A DNA stretch of 64,000 nt from Tellurirhabdus bombi (GCF_021484805.1 NZ_CP090557.1:1042501-1106500); one strand, 5' to 3'. Shown: positions 55,265-64,000, counted from the stretch's first letter. Numbers and translations: made by a program. Notes: generated from the sequence alone by a model not told the origin.

Positions 55265-55288
55265 TCCGCCCTTTATTTCGTAAATTAG
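55258..55288 (+). promoter_or_regulatory. Probable uvrB promoter
   Basis: TTG at 55258-55260, inside the 3' arm of the thiL terminator, then 20 bases, then TAAATTAG (one mismatch to TAnnTTTG). ATG follows at 55295. Confidence 0.4.
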
Positions 55289-55294
55289 TGGGTT

Positions 55295-57325
55295 ATGGAA
55301 TTTAAGCTGACATCAGAGTTTAAACCCACGGGCGATCAGCCCAAGGCAATTGCACAACTCGTAAATGGACTAAAAGAAGGCGAACCAGCGCAGGTTTTGC
55401 TGGGGGTTACGGGAAGCGGAAAAACCTATACCGTTGCCAACGTTATCGCCGAATTAAACCGCCCGGCGCTCATCCTGAGCCACAACAAAACGCTGGCGGC
55501 CCAGCTCTACGGCGAATTCAAGCAGTTTTTCCCGGAAAATGCCGTCGAATACTTCATCTCGTATTACGACTACTACCAGCCGGAAGCGTATATCGCCACT
55601 ACCAATACGTACATTGAGAAAGATCTGGCCATCAATGAGGAAATCGACAAGCTGCGGCTGGCGGCGACCTCAGCCCTGATGAGCGGACGGCGCGACGTGA
55701 TCGTGGTGGCTTCGGTCTCCTGTATTTACGGCATGGGGAATCCCGACGAATTTAGACGCAGTGTCGTACGGCTGGGCGTTGGAGAAATGATTCCGCGCAA
55801 CCAGTTTCTCTACAAGCTAGTCGAGATTCTATACAGCCGGACAGAAGCTGAGTTTTCGCGGGGTACGTTTCGCGTCAAAGGCGACACGGTGGATATTTAC
55901 GTTTCCTACGCTGATTTTGCCTACCGCATTATCTTCTTTGGGGACGAAATCGAAGCCATCCAACGCATTGACCCCAACACGGGCAAAAAGCTGTCGACGG
56001 AACGGATGATTTCGATTTTCCCGGCTAACCTTTTTGTTACGGGCCGGGATACGCTCAACGGCGCCATTCACGAAATTCAGAACGATCTGGTGGCCCAGGT
56101 CAAGTACTTCGAGCAGGATCTTCGGTTTTCAGAAGCAGAACGCATTCGGGAGCGGACCGAGTTTGACATCGAAATGATGCGGGAATTAGGGTATTGTTCG
56201 GGTATCGAAAACTACTCGCGCTACCTCGACCGCCGCCTGCCCGGTCAGCGACCGTTCTGCCTCCTGGATTATTTCCCCGACGACTACCTGTTGGTGGTGG
56301 ACGAAAGCCACGTAACCATGCCGCAGATTCGGGCCATGTGGGGCGGCGACCGTTCGCGGAAAGAAGCCCTGGTAGATTATGGGTTCCGACTTCCGTCGGC
56401 GCTGGACAACCGCCCGCTGACGTTCATGGAGTTTGAGGCCATGGCCGGACAAGCCATTTTCGTGTCGGCTACTCCAGCCGACTATGAACTCCGCAAGAGC
56501 GAAGGCGTTGTGGTCGAACAGCTGATTCGGCCAACGGGTTTGCTTGACCCCGAGATTGAAATCCGGCCCAGCTTGAACCAGATTGACGACTTACTCGAAG
56601 CGATTGACGCCCGCGTTAAACAGGGCGAACGCGTTCTGGTGACCACACTGACCAAACGGATGGCCGAGGAGTTGAGCAAGTACCTGGATCGGGTTGGCAT
56701 CAAAACGCGCTATATTCACTCCGAGGTGAAAACACTCGACCGGGTGGAGATTCTGCGCGAACTGCGCCTGGGCGTTTTCGACGTACTGGTTGGAGTGAAC
56801 CTCTTGCGGGAAGGACTTGACTTACCGGAGGTCTCGCTCGTGGCCATTATGGATGCCGACAAAGAAGGCTTCCTGCGTGATATTCGCTCGCTGATCCAAA
56901 CCATTGGACGGGCAGCCCGAAACGCCAACGGCAAAGTACTCATGTATGCCGACCGCATTACGGGTTCGATGCAGAAAGCCATCGACGAAACAAACCGCCG
57001 CCGCGCCATTCAGAAGGCTTACAACGAAGAGCATGGCATTACGCCAACCACCGTACTGAAATCGCGGGAATCCATTATGGAACAAACCAAAGTGGCCGAC
57101 TCCAAACCAGCAACGAAACAGTATTACGTGGAGCCCGACGAAATTCGGATTGCCGCCGACCCGGTTGTGCAGTACATGGGCAAGAGCGATCTGGAGCAAT
57201 TGATTACCGAAACGCAGTCCAAAATGGAAAAAGCCGCCAAAGAACTTAACTTTTTGGAAGCGGCCCGCCTGCGCGACGAACTATTTCAGTTGCGAGATCG
57301 GTTGAAAACAAAAAAAGGCGAATAG
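55295..57325 (+). CDS. uvrB: Excinuclease ABC subunit B
   Basis: 676 residues. It is the DNA helicase-like damage verifier of nucleotide excision repair. Walker A is GVTGSGKTYT (about 39-48), the beta-hairpin starts at YYDYYQPEAYI, the DEAD-type box is VDESHV, and motif VI is QTIGRAARNANGK. The C-terminal UVR motif that binds UvrC is at about 635-670 (MEKAAKELNFLEAARLRDEL). Length is standard. No uvrA or uvrC is beside it. Confidence 0.98.
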   Translation: MEFKLTSEFKPTGDQPKAIAQLVNGLKEGEPAQVLLGVTGSGKTYTVANVIAELNRPALILSHNKTLAAQLYGEFKQFFPENAVEYFISYYDYYQPEAYIATTNTYIEKDLAINEEIDKLRLAATSALMSGRRDVIVVASVSCIYGMGNPDEFRRSVVRLGVGEMIPRNQFLYKLVEILYSRTEAEFSRGTFRVKGDTVDIYVSYADFAYRIIFFGDEIEAIQRIDPNTGKKLSTERMISIFPANLFVTGRDTLNGAIHEIQNDLVAQVKYFEQDLRFSEAERIRERTEFDIEMMRELGYCSGIENYSRYLDRRLPGQRPFCLLDYFPDDYLLVVDESHVTMPQIRAMWGGDRSRKEALVDYGFRLPSALDNRPLTFMEFEAMAGQAIFVSATPADYELRKSEGVVVEQLIRPTGLLDPEIEIRPSLNQIDDLLEAIDARVKQGERVLVTTLTKRMAEELSKYLDRVGIKTRYIHSEVKTLDRVEILRELRLGVFDVLVGVNLLREGLDLPEVSLVAIMDADKEGFLRDIRSLIQTIGRAARNANGKVLMYADRITGSMQKAIDETNRRRAIQKAYNEEHGITPTTVLKSRESIMEQTKVADSKPATKQYYVEPDEIRIAADPVVQYMGKSDLEQLITETQSKMEKAAKELNFLEAARLRDELFQLRDRLKTKKGE

Positions 57326-57399
57326 TGCGCCCAGGAGGTTTTACGCGGACAAAATCAGGCGCTTATCGGCCCCAGTCCTACGCTGGACGCGATCGTCTA

Positions 57400-57432
57400 T
57401 TGCAGTTGTCCGTGTAAAATCGCTTATCTTTG
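57400..57432 (+). promoter_or_regulatory. def promoter, predicting a leaderless mRNA
   Basis: TTG at 57400-57402, 22 bases, TATCTTTG at 57425-57432. The ATG follows 4 bases later. Confidence 0.5.
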
Positions 57433-57436
57433 TTGT

Positions 57437-58012
57437 ATGATTTACCCTATTGTTGCTTATGGCGATCCCGTCTTGCGGAAGCGGGCGCAGGATATTGAAA
57501 AAGGAGCGCTTGACGTAAAAAAGTTAAGCGAAGATATGTTTGACACGATGTATAAAGCATCGGGAATTGGGCTGGCAGCACCTCAGATTGGCAAAAGCGT
57601 TCGCATGTTTGTGGTAGACGGTACGCCGCTTAATGAGGGTGAACCCGAAGAAGACAAAGATCCAAGTCTGGAAGGGTTTAAGAAGGTGTTTATTAACGCC
57701 GAAATCCTGGAAGAAGAAGGCGAAGAGTGGGGTTTTGAAGAAGGCTGTTTGAGTATTCCGCAAATCCGCGCCGAAATATACCGTCCTGAACAAATCAAAA
57801 TTCGGTATTTCGATACGGACTGGAACGAGCACGTGGAGGAATTTGACGGCATGGCGGCCCGCATCATCCAGCACGAATACGACCACATCGAAGGCAAACT
57901 CTTCACGGATTACCTTTCGCCCCTGAAACGGCAACTGATCAAAAAGCGGCTCGCCGATATTACCAAAGGGAACGTTAAGGCCGATTATAAAATGAAATTT
58001 CCAAAAAACTAA
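57437..58012 (+). CDS. def: Peptide deformylase
   Basis: 191 residues. It removes the formyl group from new proteins. The three family motifs are present: GIGLAAPQIG, EEGCLSIP with metal ligand C104, and QHEYDHIEG with H146 and H150 as ligands and the catalytic Glu between them. An acidic insert (GEPEEDKDPSLEG) is usual in Bacteroidota enzymes. The nitrilase gene follows 61 bases downstream. Confidence 0.97.
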   Translation: MIYPIVAYGDPVLRKRAQDIEKGALDVKKLSEDMFDTMYKASGIGLAAPQIGKSVRMFVVDGTPLNEGEPEEDKDPSLEGFKKVFINAEILEEEGEEWGFEEGCLSIPQIRAEIYRPEQIKIRYFDTDWNEHVEEFDGMAARIIQHEYDHIEGKLFTDYLSPLKRQLIKKRLADITKGNVKADYKMKFPKN

Positions 58013-58073
58013 CTGGTAAGGTAGTAACTTGAGCAACTCATTAAGCTTCTCGTTTACTACCTTATCTTTTTCT

Positions 58074-58883
58074 ATGCATCTCACGTTCCTCCAATCGAAT
58101 CTTTACTGGGAAAACCCGACGGCCAACCGGGCCATGATGGAGGAACAGCTTTTTACGCTGCCCGAACCGACGGACCTGATTGTGCTGCCCGAGATGTTTA
58201 CGACGGGCTTCACCATGAACGCTGCCGGGGTGGCCGAGCCCATGAACCTGACCACGCTGAAATGGCTGCGTCAGATGGCGGCTCAGACCAATGCCGTCGT
58301 CACGGGAAGTTATGTGGTTCAGGAAGGAGGAAATTATTACAACCGGCTGATCTGGATGCAACCGGACGGCCAGTTCGATACCTACGACAAACGGCACCTG
58401 TTCCGCATGGCGGGCGAAGAAAAAGTGTTTACCGCCGGCACGAAGCGGCTGGTGAAGCACTGGCGCGGCTGGAACATTTGCCCGCTTATCTGCTACGATC
58501 TACGCTTCCCGGTCTGGAGCCGAAACAGGCCCGCCAAGTCACGGGCTGACGAAGCCGCTCCGCTGGATTACGATTTACTGCTCTATGTTGCCAATTGGCC
58601 CACGCCCCGCCGCAACGCCTGGAACACCCTGCTACAGGCCCGCGCCATCGAAAATCTGAGTTATGTGGTGGGTGTTAATCGGGTTGGTCAGGACGGAAAC
58701 GGCCATCTTTATTCAGGCGATTCAGCCGTGATTGATTTTAAAGGCGAGGTTTTATTTCGCCAGACGGATCAGGAAACTGTCTACCAGACTACATTATCGC
58801 TGGATGAGCTACGCGATTTCCGCAACCAGTTTCCGGCCTATAACGATGCCGACGCTTTTTCAATTGACGAATCTTCAATATAA
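58074..58883 (+). CDS. Carbon-nitrogen hydrolase (omega-amidase-like nitrilase)
   Basis: 269 residues from ATG 58074; the TTG at 58029 would add a hydrophobic stretch absent from the family. The catalytic triad is E40 (VLPEMFTTGF), K106 (YDKRHLF) and C140 (LICYDLRFPVWSR). The sequence most resembles YafV/omega-amidases, which hydrolyse 2-oxoglutaramate. TATCTTTT ends 3 bases before the ATG, a near match to a -7 element, so a leaderless start is possible. Confidence 0.9.
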   Translation: MHLTFLQSNLYWENPTANRAMMEEQLFTLPEPTDLIVLPEMFTTGFTMNAAGVAEPMNLTTLKWLRQMAAQTNAVVTGSYVVQEGGNYYNRLIWMQPDGQFDTYDKRHLFRMAGEEKVFTAGTKRLVKHWRGWNICPLICYDLRFPVWSRNRPAKSRADEAAPLDYDLLLYVANWPTPRRNAWNTLLQARAIENLSYVVGVNRVGQDGNGHLYSGDSAVIDFKGEVLFRQTDQETVYQTTLSLDELRDFRNQFPAYNDADAFSIDESSI

Positions 58884-58938
58884 TACAATCTTTCTTGCGA
58901 AAAGATAAATAATAATAGGCTATTCGTTTGATAGATAG

Positions 58939-58946
58939 TAATTTTG
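58939..58946 (+). promoter_or_regulatory. -7 element upstream of the aminotransferase gene
   Basis: TAATTTTG matches TAnnTTTG; the leader would be about 75 bases. No -33 TTG at the right distance. Confidence 0.4.
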
Positions 58947-59026
58947 TAGCCGCAACCTGGATTCACTGGCTGTTCTGGTCAGAATGCAGGATTCGTTTTT
59001 AACCTTTCGATCAATTCCATCGTATT

Positions 59027-60259
59027 ATGTCCGCATTAGTGGAGACTCCCGGAGTGGATACGCCCAGCCTGTTGGCCGACCGCATTAACGCCTTAGAAGA
59101 GTCGTCGACCCTGGCTATGACCAAAAAAGCGCGGGAACTGGCCGCGCAAGGCCACAAGGTAATCAGCCTCAGTGTAGGTGAGCCTGATTTCAAAACCCCG
59201 CAACACATTTGCGAAGCTGCCAAGAAAGCAATCGACGATGGTTTTCATGGTTATTCGCCCGTAGCCGGTTATCCGGATCTCCGTAAAGCCATTGCAGACA
59301 AGTTTAAACGGGAAAACAATATCGACTGGAAACCAGAAAATATTGTTGTTTCGACGGGCGCCAAGCATTCGTTGGCGAATGTCATTCAGGTGCTGGTAAA
59401 TCCGGGCGATGATGTGATTATCCTGGCGCCTTACTGGGTGAGCTATTCCGAAATGGTGAAGCTGGCCGAAGGAAAATCCGTTGTTCTGGATGGGACATTC
59501 GAGAATAATTTTAAAGTAACCGCCGAGCAGGTTGAAGCGGCGATCACGGATAAGACGAAAATCGTGATGTATGCTTCGCCGAACAATCCGACCGGTTCTG
59601 TATACAGTGAGGCCGAACTGCGCGCCATTGGTGAAGTAGTTGCGCGGCACGAAAACGTGTTTGTGCTGGCTGACGAAATTTACGAGCACATCAATTTTAC
59701 GTCGAGTGGCCATTTCAGCATTGGCTCAATCCCAGAAATCAAAGACCGCGTTATTACCGTTAACGGCGTAGCGAAAGGTTTTGCGATGACGGGCTGGCGG
59801 ATTGGTTACATCGGTGCAGCCAAGTGGATTGCCGATGGCGTGGAGAAACTGCAAGGCCAGGTAACATCAGGGACAAACTCCATTGCGCAGAAAGCCACCG
59901 TGGCCGCCTTAAACGGACCGATGGACACTACGCAGGAGATGGCCAAAGCGTACGAACGCCGCCGCGATCTGGTGGTGAAACTCTTGAGAGAAGTTCCGGG
60001 CTTCAAGGTAAACGTACCGGAAGGCGCTTTCTACGCGTTCCCGGACGTAAGCGCCCATTACGGCAAATCGGACGGCACAACCAGCATCAAGGATTCTGAT
60101 GATTTCTCGCTGTGGTTATTAAACACGGCTTACGTAGCGACAGTAGCCGGTTCCGGTTTTGGAGCACCAAACTGCATTCGGATTTCAACGGCAGCCTCCG
60201 ACGAAGCCCTGACGGAAGCAGTTCAGCGCATTAAAGACGCGGTAGCTACTTTGAAATAA
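59027..60259 (+). CDS. aspC: Aspartate aminotransferase (class I PLP aminotransferase)
   Basis: 410 residues. LSVGEPDFKTPQHICEAAKK, YSPVAGYPDLRKAIADKF, SPNNPTGSVYSEAEL and DEIYEHINF are class I motifs, with the PLP lysine K250 in VNGVAKGFAMTGWRIGYIG. The type I-gamma layout favours aspartate as amino donor, though a related specificity is possible. The first 15 residues are a non-conserved extension. It is monocistronic. Confidence 0.93.
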   Translation: MSALVETPGVDTPSLLADRINALEESSTLAMTKKARELAAQGHKVISLSVGEPDFKTPQHICEAAKKAIDDGFHGYSPVAGYPDLRKAIADKFKRENNIDWKPENIVVSTGAKHSLANVIQVLVNPGDDVIILAPYWVSYSEMVKLAEGKSVVLDGTFENNFKVTAEQVEAAITDKTKIVMYASPNNPTGSVYSEAELRAIGEVVARHENVFVLADEIYEHINFTSSGHFSIGSIPEIKDRVITVNGVAKGFAMTGWRIGYIGAAKWIADGVEKLQGQVTSGTNSIAQKATVAALNGPMDTTQEMAKAYERRRDLVVKLLREVPGFKVNVPEGAFYAFPDVSAHYGKSDGTTSIKDSDDFSLWLLNTAYVATVAGSGFGAPNCIRISTAASDEALTEAVQRIKDAVATLK

Positions 60260-60275
60260 TAAGACCTAATTATAC

Positions 60276-60311
60276 AAAAAAGCCTAGGGAGCAATCTCTA
60301 GGCTTTTTTTT
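60276..60311. terminator. Bidirectional terminator after the aminotransferase
   Basis: AGCCTAG (60281-60287) pairs with CTAGGCT (60298-60304), extended inward by GGA/TCT, with A- and T-runs on both sides. Confidence 0.85.
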
Positions 60312-60331
60312 GCAATAAAATTGCGGGCTGC

Positions 60332-60955
60332 TTAGTTTTCTACCTTCGCCTTCCCGCCAAACAACAGTTGGACTCCTAAGGTGAAGGTTGTTTTATTTTC
60401 CTGGTACCAAAAATAGAATGGCCACTGATCCATATCTGTTTTAAATTTAGACCAGTTGCGATTTACTCCGACATTGATACCAATGTTGGGTTTAATAAAG
60501 TAATTAAATCCCAACGAGCCTCTCCACACATTCGCGTGGCCTTTCCTGGCAGGAGGAAGAGTATCTACTTCTCCATATTGGCTCCTATGTCTCGATGCGG
60601 CATATGCATAGCTAAAACCCACATAAGGCTGAAACTTTCCAGGGCCAAAATAAATGCGCATGAAGGGACTGAAACCAATACTGGAAAGTGTTCGTCGGTA
60701 AGCTAGTTGTTTATTCAGCATCACTTCATCTTTCGCGTACGTTATTGGCATACCTAAGCCTGCCTCAAAATGACGTCCTAGGAAATAGCTGATCGTCGGT
60801 GTTGTGCGGGTAAATAATTCCTTTGGGAATGACTTTCGAGAAAGGCTAAAAGGATCCACCTGAAGGCCAGCACTCCATTTTCCCTGCTTGGTTTGGGCTA
60901 CTGCCGTTACATAACCTAAAGTCATTATCAGTAAACTTAGCAAACAGCGTTTCAT
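60332..60955 (-). CDS. Outer-membrane beta-barrel hypothetical protein
   Basis: 207 residues from ATG 60955; the frame continues upstream but MKRCLLSLLIMTLGYVTAVA is a clear signal peptide. The mature part has alternating aromatic strands (e.g. FQPYVGFSYAYAASRH, NYFIKPNIGINVGVNRNW, TFTLGVQLLFGGKA) as in porin-family 'outer membrane protein beta-barrel' proteins. No ligand or function can be given. Confidence 0.82.
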   Translation of the reverse strand: MKRCLLSLLIMTLGYVTAVAQTKQGKWSAGLQVDPFSLSRKSFPKELFTRTTPTISYFLGRHFEAGLGMPITYAKDEVMLNKQLAYRRTLSSIGFSPFMRIYFGPGKFQPYVGFSYAYAASRHRSQYGEVDTLPPARKGHANVWRGSLGFNYFIKPNIGINVGVNRNWSKFKTDMDQWPFYFWYQENKTTFTLGVQLLFGGKAKVEN

Positions 60956-61060
60956 TGGGTTAAAGGGATTTATCTGAGTAAAACTATAGTTACAAGATTT
61001 CCAGATAAACGACAAAAAGAACACCTGCCTTTTATTGTAAGGTCAATCAAGCCTAAAAGC

Positions 61061-61091
61061 AAAAGCCCCCGCCCGACAAGGCAGAGGCTTT
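61061..61091 (-). terminator. Possible terminator after argH
   Basis: Read on the minus strand, AAAGCC and GGCTTT close a stem with an internal GCC/GGC step, followed by TGCTTTT. Confidence 0.5.
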
Positions 61092-61111
61092 ATGAATGGG
61101 AGAAGTCAATC

Positions 61112-62458
61112 TTAATCCAGCAAATGCTGAAAGGCCGTCTTTACCCGCTCGTAGCCGAAGCCTTGCACGGTTTCTTCCATGTACGCCTTTATGTGCTCAT
61201 TGCCTAGATTGCCGATACTGCCTTCGTGCGTATGCGTTAGCTGGCGCGACGCCTGGTAGCCCCCTTCGTTGATTTCTTTACCAACAATCCGGTACGCCTC
61301 TCGGAAAGGCACGCCCTGCAAGACCAGCTCATTGACTCGTTCGACGCTAAACAGCAGATCGTACTTGGCATCATCCAGCAAATTGGATTTTACCTGTAAA
61401 CGTTCCAGCATGAACGCCGTAATTTCCAGACAATCCAGGATTTCGTCGAAGGCCGGCATCAGCACTTCTTTCAGAATTTGCATGTCGCGGTGATATCCCG
61501 AAGGCAGGTTGCTCATCACCAGCGTCACCTCCATGGGCAGCGCTTTCAGGCGGTTGGTTTTGGCACGAAGTAATTCCGCTACGTCGGGATTTTTTTTATG
61601 CGGCATGATGCTTGAGCCGGTTGTCAACGCATCGGGCAAAGTCAGAAAACCAAAGTTCTGGCTGTTATACAGACAAATGTCCATCGCCATGCGCGAGAGC
61701 GTAGCCGCCACCGCCGCCAGGGCATTCAACGCCGTTTGCTCCGTCTTGCCCCGACTCATCTGGGCATACACCACGTTAACGTGCATTCCCTCAAAGCCGA
61801 GTAGCTCCGTTGTCATGGTGCGATTGAGTGGAAACGACGAGCCATACCCCGCACCCGATCCCAGCGGATTCCGGTTTGCCAGCCGAAAAGCTGTTTGTAG
61901 CGTCAGCATATCGTCGGCCAGGGCTTCAGCATAAGCGCCAAACCAAAGGCCAAACGACGACGGCATGGCAATTTGCAAATGCGTATATCCCGGCAGTAAG
62001 TCATTTTTGTGCTGCTCCGAACGCTGAATCAGGCGGTCAAATACCTGATTTGTCGCTTCAGCCACTTTCCAGAGCCGGTCGCGGGTGAACAGTTTGAGGT
62101 CAACCAGCACCTGGTCGTTGCGCGAACGTCCGCTATGAATTTTCTTCCCAACGTCGCCGAGCTTGCGCGTCAGCATCAGTTCTACCTGCGAGTGAACATC
62201 CTCCACCCCGTCCTCAATCGTGAAATTACCGGCACCGATTTGCTCGTAAATGGCTTTCAGTTCCTGGCGAATTGCGCTTAACTCATCTTTTTCCAAAAGG
62301 CCGATGGTTTCGAGCATGGTTGCGTGGGCGAGGTTTCCGGCTACGTCGAACGGAGCCAGGTAAAGATCCATTTCGCGATCACGGCCAACCGTAAAGCGTT
62401 CTATCGTTGCGGCATCCATCGATTCACCGGCGGAGCCTTCTTTTTGCCAGAGTTTCAA
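61112..62458 (-). CDS. argH: Argininosuccinate lyase
   Basis: 448 residues. Last step of arginine synthesis: argininosuccinate to arginine and fumarate. Motifs are EDVHSQVELMLTRKLGD, SGRSRNDQVLVDLKLFTRD, PGYTHLQIAMPSSFGLW and the fumarase-family signature GSSIMPHKKNPDVAEL. The start is TTG at 62458; MKLWQK is the conserved N-terminus, so I keep it over the ATG 13 codons later. A -7 element stands about 30 bases upstream. Confidence 0.95.
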   Translation of the reverse strand: MKLWQKEGSAGESMDAATIERFTVGRDREMDLYLAPFDVAGNLAHATMLETIGLLEKDELSAIRQELKAIYEQIGAGNFTIEDGVEDVHSQVELMLTRKLGDVGKKIHSGRSRNDQVLVDLKLFTRDRLWKVAEATNQVFDRLIQRSEQHKNDLLPGYTHLQIAMPSSFGLWFGAYAEALADDMLTLQTAFRLANRNPLGSGAGYGSSFPLNRTMTTELLGFEGMHVNVVYAQMSRGKTEQTALNALAAVAATLSRMAMDICLYNSQNFGFLTLPDALTTGSSIMPHKKNPDVAELLRAKTNRLKALPMEVTLVMSNLPSGYHRDMQILKEVLMPAFDEILDCLEITAFMLERLQVKSNLLDDAKYDLLFSVERVNELVLQGVPFREAYRIVGKEINEGGYQASRQLTHTHEGSIGNLGNEHIKAYMEETVQGFGYERVKTAFQHLLD

Positions 62459-62486
62459 AAGTTTATCGAAATCAGAGTGTGAACGG

Positions 62487-62494
62487 CAAAAATA
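62487..62494 (-). promoter_or_regulatory. -7 element upstream of argH
   Basis: CAAAAATA on the + strand reads TATTTTTG on the minus strand, an exact TAnnTTTG. The leader would be about 22 bases. Confidence 0.45.
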
Positions 62495-62547
62495 AAGCTA
62501 ATTGTTTTTTATCTAGCCCTAATCCCGAACCGAATAATCGATTAAAA

Positions 62548-63429
62548 TTAAAGCAAGCCCTCCTGTCGCCGCATTTCTTCGGCGGTTACGCTGCTGCCAT
62601 CGTGGCTCCAGCCCGGCGGCAGAAACAGGTATTTTAGTTTTTGTTTCAATGGACCGGGTTTCCGTAAATCCTTGCTTAGCTTCTTCCATTCGTGAAAAAC
62701 CAAGTTGGTCGGCGACTGGTCAGCCACATTGGTTGTCAGGCCATAACGCACCGGGTCCTGGGGCACTTCCTCGGCGAAAGTACCGAATAAGCGATCCCAG
62801 ATAATGAGCGTCATGCCCATATTCCGGTCCAGATAGCGCGTATTGGAGGCGTGGTGAACGCGGTGGTGCGAAGGCGTTACAAAAATCCATTCGAGAGGGC
62901 CTAGTTTGCCCACGTATTGCGTGTGAATAATGATGCCGTAAATCTGCGTCGCCGAATACATGAACAGAATATCTTCGACCTGAAACCCTAACCAGGCAAT
63001 CGGAATAAAATACAAAAACCGGTAGAGCGGCTGAAAAACAGACGACCGAAAGCCGATGGTCAGGTTAAATTCTTCCGAGGAATGGTGCGTTACGTGCACC
63101 GCCCAAAACAGTCGGCAGTAATGATCGAAGCGATGAAGCCAGTAAAACGCAAAATCTTCCAGCAACAGCAACCCAATCCAATACATCCAGGATTCCTTAA
63201 AATCAACAAGGCGGTACTGGAAAAACCAGAGCAAAACAGCGACGTAAATGCTTCGGAACAACACATCGACGCTCATGTTCAAAACCGTCAGGTAAACGTT
63301 CTGCAACGTCCCCTTCAGGGAGTAAAAATGCTTGCTTTGCCAATGACTCAGCAGCATTTCCAGGCCAATGATCACAACGTACAGCGGCGTTGAGATAAGC
63401 AGCAGCAAGGTTTCACGAAAACTAATCAT
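62548..63429 (-). CDS. Sterol desaturase / fatty acid hydroxylase family membrane protein
   Basis: 293 residues with about four transmembrane helices. The di-iron histidine motifs are HRFDH (HX3H), HVTHH (HX2HH) and HRVHH (HX2HH). The family inserts oxygen or double bonds into membrane lipids (carotenoid, sterol or fatty-acid hydroxylases). No lipid genes are adjacent, so the substrate is unknown. It follows proA by 57 bases on the same strand. Confidence 0.92.
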   Translation of the reverse strand: MISFRETLLLLISTPLYVVIIGLEMLLSHWQSKHFYSLKGTLQNVYLTVLNMSVDVLFRSIYVAVLLWFFQYRLVDFKESWMYWIGLLLLEDFAFYWLHRFDHYCRLFWAVHVTHHSSEEFNLTIGFRSSVFQPLYRFLYFIPIAWLGFQVEDILFMYSATQIYGIIIHTQYVGKLGPLEWIFVTPSHHRVHHASNTRYLDRNMGMTLIIWDRLFGTFAEEVPQDPVRYGLTTNVADQSPTNLVFHEWKKLSKDLRKPGPLKQKLKYLFLPPGWSHDGSSVTAEEMRRQEGLL

Positions 63430-63486
63430 TTTACAGTTACGGTATTAATCTATAGGCATTTTTGCACGAGCCTGGGTAATTTCTAG

Positions 63487-64000
63487 TTACCAGCGCACCT
63501 GGCCATCGCCCCGAACAATCCATTTTTCGGTAACCAGCTTTTCCAGGGCAAATGGCCCCCGGGCGTGTAATTTCTGGGTCGAGATACCGATTTCAGCACC
63601 TAGCCCAAAAACCCCGCCGTCGGTGAAACGGGTCGACGCATTGGCGTATACCGCCGCCGCATCCACTTCATTCAGGAAGCGATCAATGGCCGCCTGGTTC
63701 TTTGACACAATGGCTTCCGAGTGACGCGACGAAAACAGTTGAATGTGCGTCAATGCCTCGTCCAGCCCCGACACCACCCGAACCGCGCATTTATAATCCA
63801 GAAATTCCCGACCAAAATCATCCGGCTGGGCGTGTTTCAGATTTGGGTAATGAGCGCCATCGCACAGGATTCGGTAAGCCGCATCATCGGCGAAAACCTC
63901 CACGTTCCATTTGGTAAAATCGGTCACCAACAAAGGCAGAAACGTAGCCGCAATGGCTTCATCAACCACAATACAATCCAGCGAATTACAAACGGAGGGC
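63487..64000 (-). CDS. proA: Gamma-glutamyl phosphate reductase, C-terminal part (cut by window edge)
   Basis: About 171 codons, open at the window edge. The fragment begins PSVCNSLDCIVVDEAI, the proA region just after the active-site segment (family consensus PSVCNALDT). It runs on through AAVYANASTRFTDGGVFGLG, EIGISTQKLHARGPFALEKL and a VRGDGQVRW ending. ProA makes glutamate semialdehyde for proline. With argH nearby, this end of the window holds two amino-acid biosynthesis genes on one strand. Confidence 0.95.
   Translation of the reverse strand, partial: PSVCNSLDCIVVDEAIAATFLPLLVTDFTKWNVEVFADDAAYRILCDGAHYPNLKHAQPDDFGREFLDYKCAVRVVSGLDEALTHIQLFSSRHSEAIVSKNQAAIDRFLNEVDAAAVYANASTRFTDGGVFGLGAEIGISTQKLHARGPFALEKLVTEKWIVRGDGQVRW

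Noticed and set aside
1-64000. Defence island, prophage, integrative element or biosynthetic gene cluster
   Set aside because: No integrase, transposase, restriction, toxin-antitoxin, CRISPR, NRPS or PKS genes were seen; the genes are housekeeping or envelope types.

Overview
The window looks like chromosomal DNA of a Bacteroidota bacterium, most likely order Cytophagales (Spirosomaceae-like, e.g. Larkinella, Spirosoma or Rudanella; the genus is a guess). Reasons: a SusC/SusD pair, three proteins ending in type IX secretion (T9SS) sorting domains, a lipoprotein with the PorE domain order, ExbB/ExbD, BatD, a GH3/beta-lactamase fusion, and promoters of the Bacteroidota form TTG-N19..22-TAnnTTTG. 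No phage, transposase, CRISPR array or defence island was seen. Most genes are housekeeping or cell-envelope genes.

Layout. 1-4.4 kb: truncated amino-acid permease, fluoride channel, M14 peptidase and the PorE-like OmpA lipoprotein. 4.6-10.2 kb: SusC/SusD/lipoprotein uptake operon with a well-formed promoter and a terminator. 10.2-16.8 kb: SGNH esterase, SAH hydrolase, outer-membrane-type hypothetical, M1 peptidase, and a 5'-nucleotidase split over two overlapping genes. 16.9-21.9 kb: two-component system with hemB and a dihydroorotase. 22-26 kb: BatD, chorismate synthase and ApbE, opposed by exbB-exbD. 27-34.7 kb: HupE-like membrane protein, second M1 peptidase, tRNA-Pro, acetyltransferase, DUF4230 protein, LolA-like protein, GT14 glycosyltransferase and a small T9SS cargo. 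34.7-38.7 kb: a regulatory-looking AT-rich stretch with a 79-residue secreted ORF, then the GH3/beta-lactamase fusion. 38.8-52.4 kb: two very large T9SS cargo proteins (about 1400 and 1934 residues) flanking an M3 peptidase and an oxygenase-type reductase. 52.4-64 kb: GlcNAc-kinase-like ATPase, cytochrome b5-like protein, lipoprotein, thiL, uvrB, def, nitrilase, aspartate aminotransferase, beta-barrel protein, argH, sterol-desaturase-like hydroxylase and truncated proA.

How the parts connect. Export dominates: the PorE-like protein is a plausible cell-wall anchor of the T9SS that would secrete the three sorting-domain proteins. ExbB/ExbD would energise TonB-dependent SusC. The GH3/beta-lactamase fusion and the sugar-kinase-like ATPase may act on peptidoglycan-derived sugars (inference). 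The most unusual points are the repeat-built 1934-residue protein with a GH42-like N-terminus and two unnamed modules, promoters embedded in upstream terminators, a cluster of T(T/A)ACACT heptamers before a tiny secreted ORF, and the split 5'-nucleotidase with apparently different export routes.
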